DNA from: VRUE01 sp963728045
GTDB taxonomy: Bacteria; Actinomycetota; Thermoleophilia; Solirubrobacterales; 70-9
Assembly: GCA_963728045.1 (NCBI GenBank)
Contig: CAVSIE010000006.1
Span: 55,684 to 119,683 of the forward strand
Direction of reading: 5' to 3'
DNA: 64,000 bases
How positions within the stretch are numbered: the stretch's first letter is position 1; each line of letters begins with the position of its first letter. Shown here piece after piece: positions 16,972-25,663 of the stretch. The notes beneath the pieces are model-generated. The model worked only from the letters and a program-made list of their open reading frames with translations. It was not told the origin of the DNA and did no database searches. Both the position numbers and the translations under genes were made by a program.

Positions 16972-17044
16972 GAGGGCCAGCCGCCGTTTGCGCTGTTAGA
17001 TTGCCGCCGACCTGACCACCGATGGATGACGGAGGAGCTTCGAC

Positions 17045-17323
17045 GTGACTAAGGCTGAGTTTCTGGACCAACTTGCAGGGGACGACCGAGTGGGCAGCAA
17101 GAAAGCCGCCGGCGACGCGGTTGATGCGGTCCTCGACGCGATCACCGACACGCTGAGCAGCGGCGGCGAGGTCAGCTTCACCGGTTTCGGCAAGTTCCAC
17201 GTCGCCGAGCGTGGCCCGCGCCAAGGTGTCAACCCGCGCACCGGCGAGCGGATCACGATTCCGGGCGGCAAAGTGCCGCGCTTCTCGGCTGGCTCCGCGC
17301 TCAAGGCCAAGGTCAAAGGCTGA
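17045..17323 (+). CDS. HU family DNA-binding protein
   Basis: A 92-residue histone-like protein with GTG start and a GGAGGAG ribosome-binding site about 10 bases upstream. It shows the N-terminal helices (MTKAEFLDQLAGDD), VSFTGFGKFHVAERGPRQGV and the DNA-minor-groove arm region NPRTGERITIPGGKVPRFSA. Residues after the arm end in KAKVKG, without the lysine-rich tail of mycobacterial HU. Its stop overlaps pyrF. Confidence 0.93.
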   Translation: MTKAEFLDQLAGDDRVGSKKAAGDAVDAVLDAITDTLSSGGEVSFTGFGKFHVAERGPRQGVNPRTGERITIPGGKVPRFSAGSALKAKVKG

Positions 17324-18204
17324 GTTCGAGCTTCTTTGCGGATCGGCTCGCGGCGCTCGTCGAGGAGCGCCGCAGCCAGATCTGCCTTGGCCTCGACCCT
17401 GACCCGGCGCAGCTCGCCGCCGTCGAGGCCAGTGGGGACGCCCCGGTCGCCGAGCGGGTCGCCGACGCCGTCGCGGCGCACTGCCGCTCGCTGATCGAGC
17501 GCGCCGGTCCTGCCTGCGTCGCGATCAAGCCGCAGCTCGCCTGCTTCGAGCGCCTTGGGGCGCCGGGATGGGCGGCGCTGGCCAACGTGTGCGCGAGCGC
17601 TCGCGAGGCCGGTCTGCTGACGATTGCCGACGGCAAGCGCGGCGACGTCCCGGTCACCGCTGCGGCCTATGCCCAGGCGCTGGTAGGGGAGACGCCTACG
17701 CCTCTCGGACCGGTTCCGGGTCTGGGTGTCGACGCCTTCACTGCCAACCCACTGCTCGGCGAGGACGCGCTCGAGCCGTTCGTCGCAGCGGCGGCGGAGG
17801 CGGGCGCCGGCGTCTTCGCCCTGGTCCGCACCAGCAACCCGGGAGCCGCCGCGATTCAGGACCTGCCGGCCCCGGAGCAGCCGCTGCACGAGAGCCTCGC
17901 CACCCTGGTCGACAGCCTCTCAGGGCGGCTCCTGGGGGAGAGCGGCTTGAGCGGGATGGGCGCCGTCGTCGGCGCCACCGCGCCGCAGCACATCGCCCGC
18001 CTGCGGGAGTTGATGCCGCGCGCGGTCTTCCTGATTCCGGGCGTCGGCGCCCAGGGCGGGCGGCCCGAGCTGCTGGGGCCGGCCTTCGCCCCGCACCCAG
18101 CGGCAGCTCTGGTCCCGGTCTCCCGCGGCATCGCCGGCGATGCTGATCCGGCAGCTGCAGCCGAGCGCCTGCGCGCCACCGTCTGGAATGTCGCGACCGC
18201 ATAA
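17320..18204 (+). CDS. pyrF: orotidine 5'-phosphate decarboxylase (type 2)
   Basis: About 294 residues. The catalytic Lys-Asp motif is IADGKRGDVPVTAAAYAQAL; substrate-binding segments are CLGLDPDPAQL, VAIKPQLACFE and the phosphate loop LIPGVGAQGG. This is the longer PyrF type of mycobacteria and related bacteria. No ATG, GTG or TTG exists near the expected N terminus; homology-like sequence runs back to a CTG at 17320 that overlaps the HU stop as CTGA, mirroring the ATGA/TTGA/GTGA overlaps elsewhere, so CTG is proposed as start. Starting at ATG 17587 would delete the first third of the barrel. Confidence 0.85.
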   Translation: MSSSFFADRLAALVEERRSQICLGLDPDPAQLAAVEASGDAPVAERVADAVAAHCRSLIERAGPACVAIKPQLACFERLGAPGWAALANVCASAREAGLLTIADGKRGDVPVTAAAYAQALVGETPTPLGPVPGLGVDAFTANPLLGEDALEPFVAAAAEAGAGVFALVRTSNPGAAAIQDLPAPEQPLHESLATLVDSLSGRLLGESGLSGMGAVVGATAPQHIARLRELMPRAVFLIPGVGAQGGRPELLGPAFAPHPAAALVPVSRGIAGDADPAAAAERLRATVWNVATA

Positions 18205-18213
18205 TCTCGCCCC

Positions 18214-18531
18214 ATGGCCAAGTCCTCAGCCACCGCCCGCATCCTCGCGACCATCGCCCTGGTCGCCGCCTTCGTCGTCCTCGTGGCGGTTGTCAGCGGT
18301 TCGCTAGGCGGCGACTCCGATGACTCGGACGGCAGGCGCCCCGCCGGCCAGGTGACCCGTAAGGCTGGCGACGGCACGCGCAAGGCGATCGCTGCCTACG
18401 TAGTCCAGAACGGCGACACCCTGACCTCGATCGCCCGCAAGACGGGCGTCCCCCTGCGTCAAATAGAGGAACTAAATCCCGGCGTCGACCCTCAGATCCT
18501 CGTCTCGGGCGAAAAGCTGAAGCTGCGTTAG
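18214..18531 (+). CDS. membrane-anchored LysM domain protein
   Basis: A 105-residue protein. Residues 11-30 form an N-terminal membrane helix or uncleaved signal (LATIALVAAFVVLVAVVSGS), followed by an Asp-rich linker and a single LysM domain at about 61-105 (YVVQNGDTLTSIARKTGVPL and onward). LysM binds peptidoglycan, placing the protein on the outer face of the membrane. The next gene is a D,D-carboxypeptidase, which fits a cell-wall function. Confidence 0.82.
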   Translation: MAKSSATARILATIALVAAFVVLVAVVSGSLGGDSDDSDGRRPAGQVTRKAGDGTRKAIAAYVVQNGDTLTSIARKTGVPLRQIEELNPGVDPQILVSGEKLKLR

Positions 18532-18535
18532 CCCG

Positions 18536-19792
18536 ATGAGGTTCGGGCGTCGCCTTCTCGCAGTCCTGCTGCTATTCACCGCGGCCTCGACCGCGGGTGG
18601 CGCCGTAGGGGGGCCCACCCCTGAGGAAGCTTTAGCTACCGGAAGGGGTGGGGGGTCCCCTGCGGCGACAGGACCCGCGGACGGGGCGGCTCCGCAGCTA
18701 GAAGCCCGAGCCTGGGCGCTCATCGACGCCCGCACCGGCGACGTGCTCGCATCTCATGCGGGAGGCCAGCGGCTGCCGATCGCCAGCACGACGAAGATGA
18801 TGACCGCCTACGTGGCGATGCAGGAGCTGCCGCTGCGCAAGATGGTGCGGGCCGCGCCCTACGACGCGATCTTCGGCGAGTCGCTGCTGGAACTGCGGCC
18901 GGGACAGCGGGTCAGCGTTCGCGACCTGCTCTATGGGCTGATCTTGCGCAGCGGCAACGACTCCGCCCACGACCTCGCCCTCGCCACCGCGGGCTCCGAA
19001 GCGCGCTTCGTGCGGCAGATGAACCAGAGGGCAGCAGCCCTCGGCCTCGCCGACACCCACTACGCCAACCCGATCGGGCTCGACGAGGCGGGCAACTACT
19101 CGAGCGCCCTCGACCTCGCCACGCTGGGTCGTCGCCTGCTCGACATCCCTGCCTTCGCCGAGATCGCCGACGCGCGCAGCGCCGAGCTGCGCAGCCTGCG
19201 CCCGCCGCGCCGGATCGAGACGCTCAACGACTTCCTCCTTGCCGAGCCCTGGGCGACCGGGGTGAAGACCGGCCACACCTTCGGCGCCGACTACGTCCTG
19301 GTCGGTTCCGGCGAGCGCAAGGGGGTGGAGCTGATCTCCGCTGTGCTCGGCGCCTGGACCGAGTCCGCGCGCGACCTGGAGACCAGCCGCCTGCTCGAGT
19401 ACGGCTTTTCCCGCTACCGGCCACGAACGCCGATCCGTCGGGGCCAGGAGCTGGCCGAGGCGTCGATCCGCTACTCCGGCGGTGAGCTGCCGCTGCGAGC
19501 GGCGCGCACGATCGAGATCGGCGTTCGCCGCGACCAGCGCCTGATGGTCGCCGTGCGCGCTCCAGCCGAGGTCGAGGGGCCGATCCGCCGTGGTGAAGCG
19601 CTCGGACGGGCAACCGTCTTCATCGATGGCCGGCGCGCCGCCGTGGCGACGCTCAGGGCCGGGCGAGCCGTGCCGAAGGCAAGTGCGATCGATCGTGCTC
19701 GCAGCTTCGCCGGCGACAACGCGATCGCGATTGGACTGGCGGGATTCGTGATACTGATGGGAGTGATCTTCCTGAGGCGCTTCTCGAGATGA
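18536..19792 (+). CDS. D-alanyl-D-alanine carboxypeptidase (penicillin-binding protein 5 family)
   Basis: A 418-residue exported serine peptidase. It has a signal peptide (residues 1-20), the SxxK motif S84-T-T-K87, the SGN motif 139-141 and KTG 244-246, then a beta-rich domain and a C-terminal membrane helix (about 395-415) that anchors it. It trims the terminal D-alanine from peptidoglycan stem peptides. Residues 19-49, right after the signal peptide, are encoded by a 91-bp palindromic repeat that also occurs in rpsI. The stop overlaps the ATG of the next gene. Confidence 0.92.
   Translation: MRFGRRLLAVLLLFTAASTAGGAVGGPTPEEALATGRGGGSPAATGPADGAAPQLEARAWALIDARTGDVLASHAGGQRLPIASTTKMMTAYVAMQELPLRKMVRAAPYDAIFGESLLELRPGQRVSVRDLLYGLILRSGNDSAHDLALATAGSEARFVRQMNQRAAALGLADTHYANPIGLDEAGNYSSALDLATLGRRLLDIPAFAEIADARSAELRSLRPPRRIETLNDFLLAEPWATGVKTGHTFGADYVLVGSGERKGVELISAVLGAWTESARDLETSRLLEYGFSRYRPRTPIRRGQELAEASIRYSGGELPLRAARTIEIGVRRDQRLMVAVRAPAEVEGPIRRGEALGRATVFIDGRRAAVATLRAGRAVPKASAIDRARSFAGDNAIAIGLAGFVILMGVIFLRRFSR
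18591..18681 (-). repeat. 91-bp palindromic element, copy A, in frame inside the carboxypeptidase gene
   Basis: Read on the minus strand, this segment matches 27201-27291 over 91 bases without gaps; I count 12 mismatches (about 87% identity). Both copies share the core GGTAGCTAAAGCTTCCTC and the outer repeat CCGCGGGT/ACCCGCGG. The inner stem differs between copies but in a compensating way: here CCACCCC pairs with GGGGTGG, in copy B CCTCCTCC pairs with GGAGGAGG. The host frame stays open across it (TAGGAVGGPTPEEALATG and onward), just after the signal peptide. Confidence 0.88.
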
Positions 19793-20745
19793 TCCTCACG
19801 GTCACCCTCAACGCGGCAATCGACCGAACGATCGCGGTGCCCAACTTCCGGCTCGGGCATCGCCACCGTGCGGTAGAGAGCCGCACCGTCGCCGGCGGCA
19901 AGGGAGTCAACGTGGCGCGTGCGCTGAGCCTGCTCGGCAGGCCGGTGATCGCCACCGGCTTCGCCGGCGGCCCGACCGGAACGCGGGTGGTAGAGCAGCT
20001 CAGCGAGGAGGCGGTGCTGACCGACTTCACCCGGATCGCCGGCGAAACGCGGATCAACCTCTCCGTGGTCGACCCGACCTCGGGTGAGCAGACCGAGATC
20101 AACGAGCGGGGGCCGGCGGTCAGCCCCGAGGAGATCGAGACGTTCGCCAAGCGGCTCGACTACCTCGCCAAGGGCGCCGAGCTCTGCGTCCTCGCCGGGA
20201 CGCTCCCGCCGGGCGCCGGGCCGGATCTCTACGCCCGCCTCGTCAACGACCTGCGCGCCCGTGACGTCGCCGTCGTCCTCGACGCCGAGGGCGAGGCGAT
20301 GCTGGCTGGGCTGCGCGCCGGCGCCTCGGTCGTCACACCGAACGAGCGCGAGGCGGAGGAGCTGGTCGGCCAGGAGTTCGGCGATCGCGCCGACCTGGTC
20401 CACGGCCTCTCCGAGCTGGTCCGGCTCGGAGCCGGCGAGGCGGCGATCACCCGTCCCGATGGCTGCGTCGCCGTGACCGGCGAGGGGGTGGAGCGCCGCT
20501 TCGTCGAGGTCCAGACCCAGTCCTTGGAGCCGGTCTCGAGCGTCGGTTCAGGCGATGCTTTCCTTGCCGGCTACGTTGCGGCTCGCTACGACGGCCGCCC
20601 GCCGGCCGACTGTCTCGCCTATGGCGTCGCCTGCGGCGCCGAGTCGACCCAGCACTTCGGCGCCGGCAAGGTCGACCGCAACCGGGTCGAGCGCCTGCTC
20701 GACGAGGTCGAGGTCCACGACTTGGAGGTCCCCGCCGAAGTGTAG
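19789..20745 (+). CDS. PfkB-family sugar-phosphate kinase, 1-phosphofructokinase type
   Basis: A 318-residue ribokinase-fold kinase starting MILTVTLNAAIDRTIAVPNF, the characteristic N terminus of FruK/LacC enzymes. VAGGKGVNVARALSLLG is PfkB signature 1. VVTPNEREAEELVG and SVGSGDAFLAGYVAARYDG, the latter with the catalytic GSGDAF aspartate, complete the active site. Substrate may be fructose 1-phosphate, tagatose 6-phosphate or fructose 6-phosphate; no PTS gene is adjacent to decide. ATGA overlap with the carboxypeptidase gene. Confidence 0.87.
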   Translation: MILTVTLNAAIDRTIAVPNFRLGHRHRAVESRTVAGGKGVNVARALSLLGRPVIATGFAGGPTGTRVVEQLSEEAVLTDFTRIAGETRINLSVVDPTSGEQTEINERGPAVSPEEIETFAKRLDYLAKGAELCVLAGTLPPGAGPDLYARLVNDLRARDVAVVLDAEGEAMLAGLRAGASVVTPNEREAEELVGQEFGDRADLVHGLSELVRLGAGEAAITRPDGCVAVTGEGVERRFVEVQTQSLEPVSSVGSGDAFLAGYVAARYDGRPPADCLAYGVACGAESTQHFGAGKVDRNRVERLLDEVEVHDLEVPAEV

Positions 20746-20782
20746 GCTGGCTCTTCAACGCAGCCACCCCCTGGAGGACCAA

Positions 20783-21988
20783 TTGGAGATCGATATTGGT
20801 CGCGGCAAGAAGGGGCGGCGCGCCTACGGATTCGACGACATCGCGATCGTCCCGTCGCGCCGCACCCGCGATCCCGACGACATAGACATCAGCTGGACCC
20901 TCGGCCCCTACCGCTTCGAGCTGCCGCTTGTCGCTTCTGCGATGGATGGGGTGGTCAGTCCCGACACCGCGGTGCTCGTCAACGAGCTGGGCGGTCTCGG
21001 GGTGCTCAACCTGGAGGGGATCTGGACGCGGTTCGAGAACGCCGAAGAGCAGCTGGAGAGGGTCGCGGCGGCGCCCAAGCACGAGGCGACCCGGATCATG
21101 CAGGAGATCTACACCGAGCCGGTCAAGCCGGAGCTGGTCGGGCAGCGGATCGCCGAGATCAAGCAGCGCGGCGCGGTGGCCTGCGGCTCGCTCACCCCGC
21201 AGAAGGTGCGCGAGCACTACGAGATCGCGGTCGAGGCGGGGATCGACATCCTCGTCATCCAGGGCACGGTGATCTCGGCCGAACACGTCTCGACCACGGT
21301 CGAGCCGCTCAACCTGAAGGAGTTCATCGCCGAAGTCCCGGTGCCGACCGTGGTCGGCGGCTGCGCCTCCTACTCGACCGGCCTGCACCTGATGCGGACC
21401 GGCGCGGTCGGCGTCCTGGTCGGGGTCGGCCCCGGCGCCGCCTGCACCACCCGCGGCGTGCTCGGGATCGGCGTCCCACAGGCGACGGCGATCGCCGACG
21501 TCGCGGCCGCCCGCGCCCAGCACATGCTGGAGACCGGCGAGTACGTGAACGTGATCGCCGACGGCGGCATGCGAACCGGGGGGGACGTCTCCAAGGCGAT
21601 CGCCACCGGCGCCGACTCGGTGATGGTCGGCTCGCCGCTGGCCCGCGCCAAGGAGGCGCCCGGACGCGGCTTCCACTGGGGGATGGCGACCTTCCACCCG
21701 TCGCTGCCGCGCGGCACCCGCGTCACCACCCAGCAGGACGGGACGATGGAGCAGATCCTGCTCGGCCCCGCGCAGGAGAACGACGGCACCTTCAACCTGA
21801 TGGGGGCGCTGAAGACCTCGATGGCCACCTGCGGCTACGAGGACATCCGCTCCTTCCAGCGGGCCGAGGTGATGGTCGCGCCGGCGCTGATGAGCGAGGG
21901 GAAGAAGCTGCAGAACGAGCAGGCCGTCGGCATGGGCTCGAACGGGCGCGCGGCGGTCTCCGCCGGTGTTGGAGTCGCCGACGACTGA
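20783..21988 (+). CDS. guaB3: GuaB3 family IMP dehydrogenase-related protein
   Basis: About 401 residues from TTG 20783, preceded by GGAGG (20773-20777). It begins LEIDIGRGKKGRRAYGFDDI. The catalytic cysteine loop is GVGPGAACTTRGVLGIGVPQ; IADGGMRTGGDVSKAIATGA binds the IMP phosphate. Like actinobacterial GuaB3 it lacks the CBS pair of canonical GuaB. It overlaps guaA by 23 bases, so the two act in GMP synthesis or salvage; whether GuaB3 is an IMP dehydrogenase or a related reductase is not settled by sequence. Confidence 0.9.
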   Translation: MEIDIGRGKKGRRAYGFDDIAIVPSRRTRDPDDIDISWTLGPYRFELPLVASAMDGVVSPDTAVLVNELGGLGVLNLEGIWTRFENAEEQLERVAAAPKHEATRIMQEIYTEPVKPELVGQRIAEIKQRGAVACGSLTPQKVREHYEIAVEAGIDILVIQGTVISAEHVSTTVEPLNLKEFIAEVPVPTVVGGCASYSTGLHLMRTGAVGVLVGVGPGAACTTRGVLGIGVPQATAIADVAAARAQHMLETGEYVNVIADGGMRTGGDVSKAIATGADSVMVGSPLARAKEAPGRGFHWGMATFHPSLPRGTRVTTQQDGTMEQILLGPAQENDGTFNLMGALKTSMATCGYEDIRSFQRAEVMVAPALMSEGKKLQNEQAVGMGSNGRAAVSAGVGVADD

Positions 21989-23552
21989 GGCCGGCGTCGC
22001 CGAGGCGCCGGCCCAGGCCTCCGAGGAGGTGCTCGTCCTCGATTTCGGGGGCCAGTACTCGCAGCTGATCGCGAGGCGAATCCGCGAGTGCGGGGTGTTC
22101 GCCGAGATGCTGCCTGCGACCGCTTCGGTCGAGTCGATTCGGGAGCGCAAGCCGAAAGGGCTGGTTCTCTCCGGGGGCCCGGCATCGGTGTACGAGAAAG
22201 GGGCGCCGGCATTTCCCGAGGAGCTGCTCGAGCTCGAGATTCCGATGCTGGGCATTTGTTACGGAATGCAGGTGATGGTCCAGGCGCTCGGCGGCCGGGT
22301 CGAGGCGGCGGAGGCGGGGGAGTTCGGGCGGACGGACCTGACCCTGAGGGACGGGGGCGGCAAGCTTCTCGGCGGCCTTCCCGAGGAGCAGCACTGCTGG
22401 ATGAGCCACCGCGACGCCGTCTTCGAGCCGCCAGCAGGCTTTGCGGCGCTCGCTTCCAGCCCCGGCTCGCCGGTCGCCGCCTGCGAGAACCCGGAGCGCG
22501 GGCTCTACGGCATCCAGTTCCATCCCGAGGTCGTCCACACTCCCTACGGCACCGAGATCCTCACCCGCTTCCTCCGCGACGTCGCTGGCTGCGAGCAGGA
22601 GTGGTCGCCGCAGTCGGTGATCGCCGAGCAGGTCGCCAAGGTCCAGGCCCAGGTTGGCGAGGGGCGCGTGATCTGCGGCCTCTCCGGCGGCGTCGACTCC
22701 TCGGTCGCAGCGCTGCTCGTCCACCGCGCGGTGGGGGAGCAACTGACCTGCGTCTTCGTCGACCACGGCTTGATGCGGCTGAACGAGGCCGAGCAGGTGG
22801 TCGCCGCCTTCGAGCAGTTCGGTATCCCGCTGGTCCACGTCGACGCCGAGGAGCGCTTCCTCGCCAGGCTCGCCGGAGTCGACGAGCCCGAGCGCAAGCG
22901 CAAGATCATCGGCGAGGAGTTCATCCGCGTCTTCGAGGAGGAGGCGGCGAAGCTGGAGGACGCCGCCTACCTGGTCCAGGGCACGCTCTACTCGGACGTG
23001 ATCGAGTCCGGTGGCAGCGACCACGCGGCGACGATCAAGTCGCACCACAACGTCGGCGGCCTGCCTGAGGACCTCGAGTTCGAGCTGGTCGAGCCGCTGC
23101 GGATGCTGTTCAAGGACGAGGTGCGCGCCGTCGGCGCCGAGCTCGGCCTGCCCGAGAGGATGGTCTGGCGCCAGCCGTTTCCGGGCCCGGGGCTGGCGAT
23201 CCGCATCGTCGGCGGCGAGGTGACCAGGGAGCGGCTCGACATCCTGCGCGCGGCCGACGCGATCCTGCAGGAGGAGATCCGCGCCGCCGAGCTCTACCGC
23301 CAGCTCTGGCAGTCCTTCTGCGTGCTGCCTGTCGTCCGCTCGGTCGGGGTGCAGGGCGACGGTCGCACCTACGCCTACCCGATCGTGATCCGCGCCGTCA
23401 CCTCCGACGACGCGATGACTGCCGACTGGGCTCGCCTGCCCTACGACCTGCTCGAGCGCGTCTCCAACCGGATCATCAACGAGATCCGCGGCGTCAACCG
23501 CGTCGCCCTCGACATCTCCTCCAAGCCGCCAGCGACGATCGAGTGGGAGTAG
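21966..23552 (+). CDS. guaA: GMP synthase (glutamine-hydrolysing)
   Basis: A 528-residue two-domain enzyme that aminates XMP to GMP. The class I amidotransferase domain has the nucleophile C98 in GICYGMQVM and QFHPEVVHTPYG; the ATP pyrophosphatase domain has the P-loop ICGLSGGVDSSVAALLVHRA; the C-terminal dimerisation domain ends VALDISSKPPATIEWE, the invariant family end. The TTG start at 21966 overlaps guaB3; a start a few codons downstream cannot be excluded because the first 20 residues are not conserved. Confidence 0.95.
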   Translation: MLESPTTEAGVAEAPAQASEEVLVLDFGGQYSQLIARRIRECGVFAEMLPATASVESIRERKPKGLVLSGGPASVYEKGAPAFPEELLELEIPMLGICYGMQVMVQALGGRVEAAEAGEFGRTDLTLRDGGGKLLGGLPEEQHCWMSHRDAVFEPPAGFAALASSPGSPVAACENPERGLYGIQFHPEVVHTPYGTEILTRFLRDVAGCEQEWSPQSVIAEQVAKVQAQVGEGRVICGLSGGVDSSVAALLVHRAVGEQLTCVFVDHGLMRLNEAEQVVAAFEQFGIPLVHVDAEERFLARLAGVDEPERKRKIIGEEFIRVFEEEAAKLEDAAYLVQGTLYSDVIESGGSDHAATIKSHHNVGGLPEDLEFELVEPLRMLFKDEVRAVGAELGLPERMVWRQPFPGPGLAIRIVGGEVTRERLDILRAADAILQEEIRAAELYRQLWQSFCVLPVVRSVGVQGDGRTYAYPIVIRAVTSDDAMTADWARLPYDLLERVSNRIINEIRGVNRVALDISSKPPATIEWE

Positions 23553-23597
23553 GTGCGCGACCTCTGCGAGAGCTGCGCGGCCTGAGCCTCGATGCAA

Positions 23598-23625
23598 GAG
23601 AGCCGCGTCGAGTGACGCGGCTCTC
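23598..23625. terminator. stem-loop terminator after guaA
   Basis: A perfect 12-bp stem GAGAGCCGCGTC with the loop GAGT and its complement, 45 bases after the guaA stop. It is followed by CGCCGAAATTTG rather than a long T-tract, as usual in high-GC actinobacteria. It lies between convergent genes and can serve both directions. Confidence 0.8.
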
Positions 23626-23644
23626 GCCGAAATTTGCTCCCGCC

Positions 23645-24376
23645 TTATTCTAATCCGTCTTCGTGCAGTTCTTCTTCGAATAATTCTTCTTCGTGCGGTT
23701 CTTCTTTTGCCTGTAATTCCTGTTCGTGGATCGTTAATTTGAATAAGGAAAGGTAGATCAGTAAGGTGGGGCCGTCGGTTTTGTAGTCGGCGTCCCAGGT
23801 GGCCGCGCCGGTGGGGCAGGATTTGCTTCCCGATTGAAAGGTCAGCGGCTCTTTTTCAGCTAACAGTAAAGGTTTCCCGGTAGAGATGGGATCGTCGATT
23901 TCCAGTTCGGCATGGCCGCTGTACACGCATGAAACTCCCGGAGTGCATTCGGTTGTGACTTTTAAAGGTACTAACATTCTGTACACGTCACGACCGAGCA
24001 CTGAAATCTCACTCACAAACCGGGCAATGCTTATCGTCGGACACGTTCTTCCGCATTGATTGATCGATGTTCCGTTCAGTTTTATGTGCCATTTCAGGAT
24101 GGTGTCCATTTTCGGTTTGACCCTGCCGTCGAGCTCTGCGTGCGTACAGGTCACCGCAATGGACCCTAAGAATTGAACTTGCGTAGATAAGGCTATGACG
24201 CGCTTGCCCTGTTCCCAAATTTTGTCTTTGGGGCATAAGTCTTCTTCCTCGACTTTGCACAGCACTATTTCAGAGTGGAATTCTTCTTCCTGGGTTGAGG
24301 CAGAGCCGGGGCCGATGATCGCCACTGCGGCGACGATGACCAACGCGATAGGACCGAGGACTTTGATGAGTCTCAT
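23645..24376 (-). CDS. secreted protein with acidic repeat tail, AT-richer than neighbours
   Basis: A 243-residue protein with a clear signal peptide (MRLIKVLGPIALVIVAAVAI, cleavage near GPGSAS). The body has eight cysteines after the signal region. The C terminus is a degenerate Glu/Leu/His repeat (KEEPHEEELFEEELHEDGLE). Codon use is strikingly AT-rich for this window, with GAA, TTT, ATT and TTA codons. That trait is shared with the three exported paralogues near 51-64 kb. It resembles secreted proteins of unknown function common in Thermoleophilia; no enzyme motif seen. Isolated between guaA and the ZIP gene. Confidence 0.72.
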   Translation of the reverse strand: MRLIKVLGPIALVIVAAVAIIGPGSASTQEEEFHSEIVLCKVEEEDLCPKDKIWEQGKRVIALSTQVQFLGSIAVTCTHAELDGRVKPKMDTILKWHIKLNGTSINQCGRTCPTISIARFVSEISVLGRDVYRMLVPLKVTTECTPGVSCVYSGHAELEIDDPISTGKPLLLAEKEPLTFQSGSKSCPTGAATWDADYKTDGPTLLIYLSLFKLTIHEQELQAKEEPHEEELFEEELHEDGLE

Positions 24377-24494
24377 TTCTCCTCCTCCCCCAGCGAGTAC
24401 GCCGGAGTTATGTGACTGGGAACCAAGGTCTCCCTAGCACGGACTCGTTTTAGAGTCAAGAAAAGCTGACTAAACGTGACGCGTTGGTTTACCG

Positions 24495-25232
24495 TCAGTG
24501 CGGGTGGCCGACCAGGGTGATCGCGTAGATCGCCGCAAAGCCGGCGATCGTCAGCGCCACGCGGCTCCATGACCCTTTGCCGTCGTGCTCGTGTGCGTGA
24601 GCCTCGGGCAGCAGGTCGGTGGCGCCCATGTAGAGGAAGAACCCGGCGTAGACGGCGAGGAAGTATCCAAGCGTCTGGTCTGAGACCGAGATCAGCGAGC
24701 CGAGGATCGCGCCGGCAAGCGGCGCGATCGCGTCGATGCGCAGCCAGCGCAGCGCCTGGTGCTTGTCGCCTGACTGGCTGAGCACGAAGCTGACAGTGTT
24801 GAGGCCGTCGGCGAAGCCATGGCTGACCACGGCGAGGAAGACGAGCAGGCCGGTCTCGACGTTGACGCTGAAGGCGAGCCCGATGCCGACCCCGTCGGTG
24901 AAGGTGTGGAGTGAGAGGCCGAGAGCGCCGAGCACCCCGACCCGGCCGTGCGAGCGCGCCTCCTCGGGCTCGTCGCGGTGGTGCAGGACCAGCACCCGCT
25001 CGAGCAGGAAGAAGGTGAGGAAGCCGATGGCCACCAGGGGCACGGCGTCGTGGGCATCGCCGATGTTCTCGATCGCCTCCGGCAGCACCTCGAGCAGGGC
25101 GACGGCGACGACGATGCCGCCGCTGAGCGCGATCACCGTCGGCAGCGTGTGGGCGAGCCGGAGCGCGATCCGGCCACCGATCAGAATCGCCAGCGCGACG
25201 GCGCCGGCGAGCGGTATCGCAACCTCAGGCAC
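24495..25232 (-). CDS. ZIP family metal transporter
   Basis: A 245-residue membrane protein with about eight helices. The ZIP metal-binding helices are visible: HTFTDGVGIGLAFSVN in helix 4 and VVSHGFADGLNTVSFVLS in helix 5, with a His-rich loop (LLPEAHAHEHDGKG) before the last helix. ZIP proteins import zinc or other divalent cations. The start overlaps the end of the Fur-family regulator gene upstream, so the two form one unit, fitting zinc uptake controlled by Zur. Confidence 0.9.
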   Translation of the reverse strand: MPEVAIPLAGAVALAILIGGRIALRLAHTLPTVIALSGGIVVAVALLEVLPEAIENIGDAHDAVPLVAIGFLTFFLLERVLVLHHRDEPEEARSHGRVGVLGALGLSLHTFTDGVGIGLAFSVNVETGLLVFLAVVSHGFADGLNTVSFVLSQSGDKHQALRWLRIDAIAPLAGAILGSLISVSDQTLGYFLAVYAGFFLYMGATDLLPEAHAHEHDGKGSWSRVALTIAGFAAIYAITLVGHPH

Positions 25233-25647
25233 GGCGCTCCGAGCACGGCGCGCAGGTGCCGCGCAGCACCACGTCGTGGGCCGCGACGGTGAAGTCGGAC
25301 TGGCGGCCGATCGCCTCGATCGCCTTCTCCAGCTGCTCGCTGGAGAAGGGGGCGAGCCTGCCGCAGTCCTCGCAGACGAAGTGGTGGTGGTGCTCTTCGG
25401 GGTCGAGCCGCTCGTAGCCGGCGGCGTCGCCGCCGATGTCGACCCGCTGGACCAGGCGCAGCCGCTCGAGCTGTTCGAGCGTCCGGTAGACGCTCGCGCG
25501 CCCCACTGCGGACAGCCTGCGGTCGACCTCGAGCGCGGTCACCGCGCAGTGCTCGCCGCCGAGCAGCTCGACCACCTGCCGGCGGGCGGCGCCGCTCTTG
25601 TACCCCGCCTCGTCGAGGCGGCTCATCGCGTGCTCGGCCCAGCTCAC
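25225..25647 (-). CDS. Fur family metal regulator, probably Zur
   Basis: A 140-residue Fur-family repressor from a GTG start. The winged helix carries ALEVDRRLSAVGRASVYRTL; the metal-sensing part has EEHHHHFVCEDCG, with a CxxC pair, and a second CxxC near the end (GTCAPCSERR), the structural zinc site. Linkage to a ZIP importer favours zinc (Zur) over iron. An imperfect palindrome of Fur-box type lies 17 bases upstream of the start, suggesting autoregulation of the regulator-transporter operon. Confidence 0.88.
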   Translation of the reverse strand: MSWAEHAMSRLDEAGYKSGAARRQVVELLGGEHCAVTALEVDRRLSAVGRASVYRTLEQLERLRLVQRVDIGGDAAGYERLDPEEHHHHFVCEDCGRLAPFSSEQLEKAIEAIGRQSDFTVAAHDVVLRGTCAPCSERRA

Positions 25648-25663
25648 GGCCGGGACGGTATCA

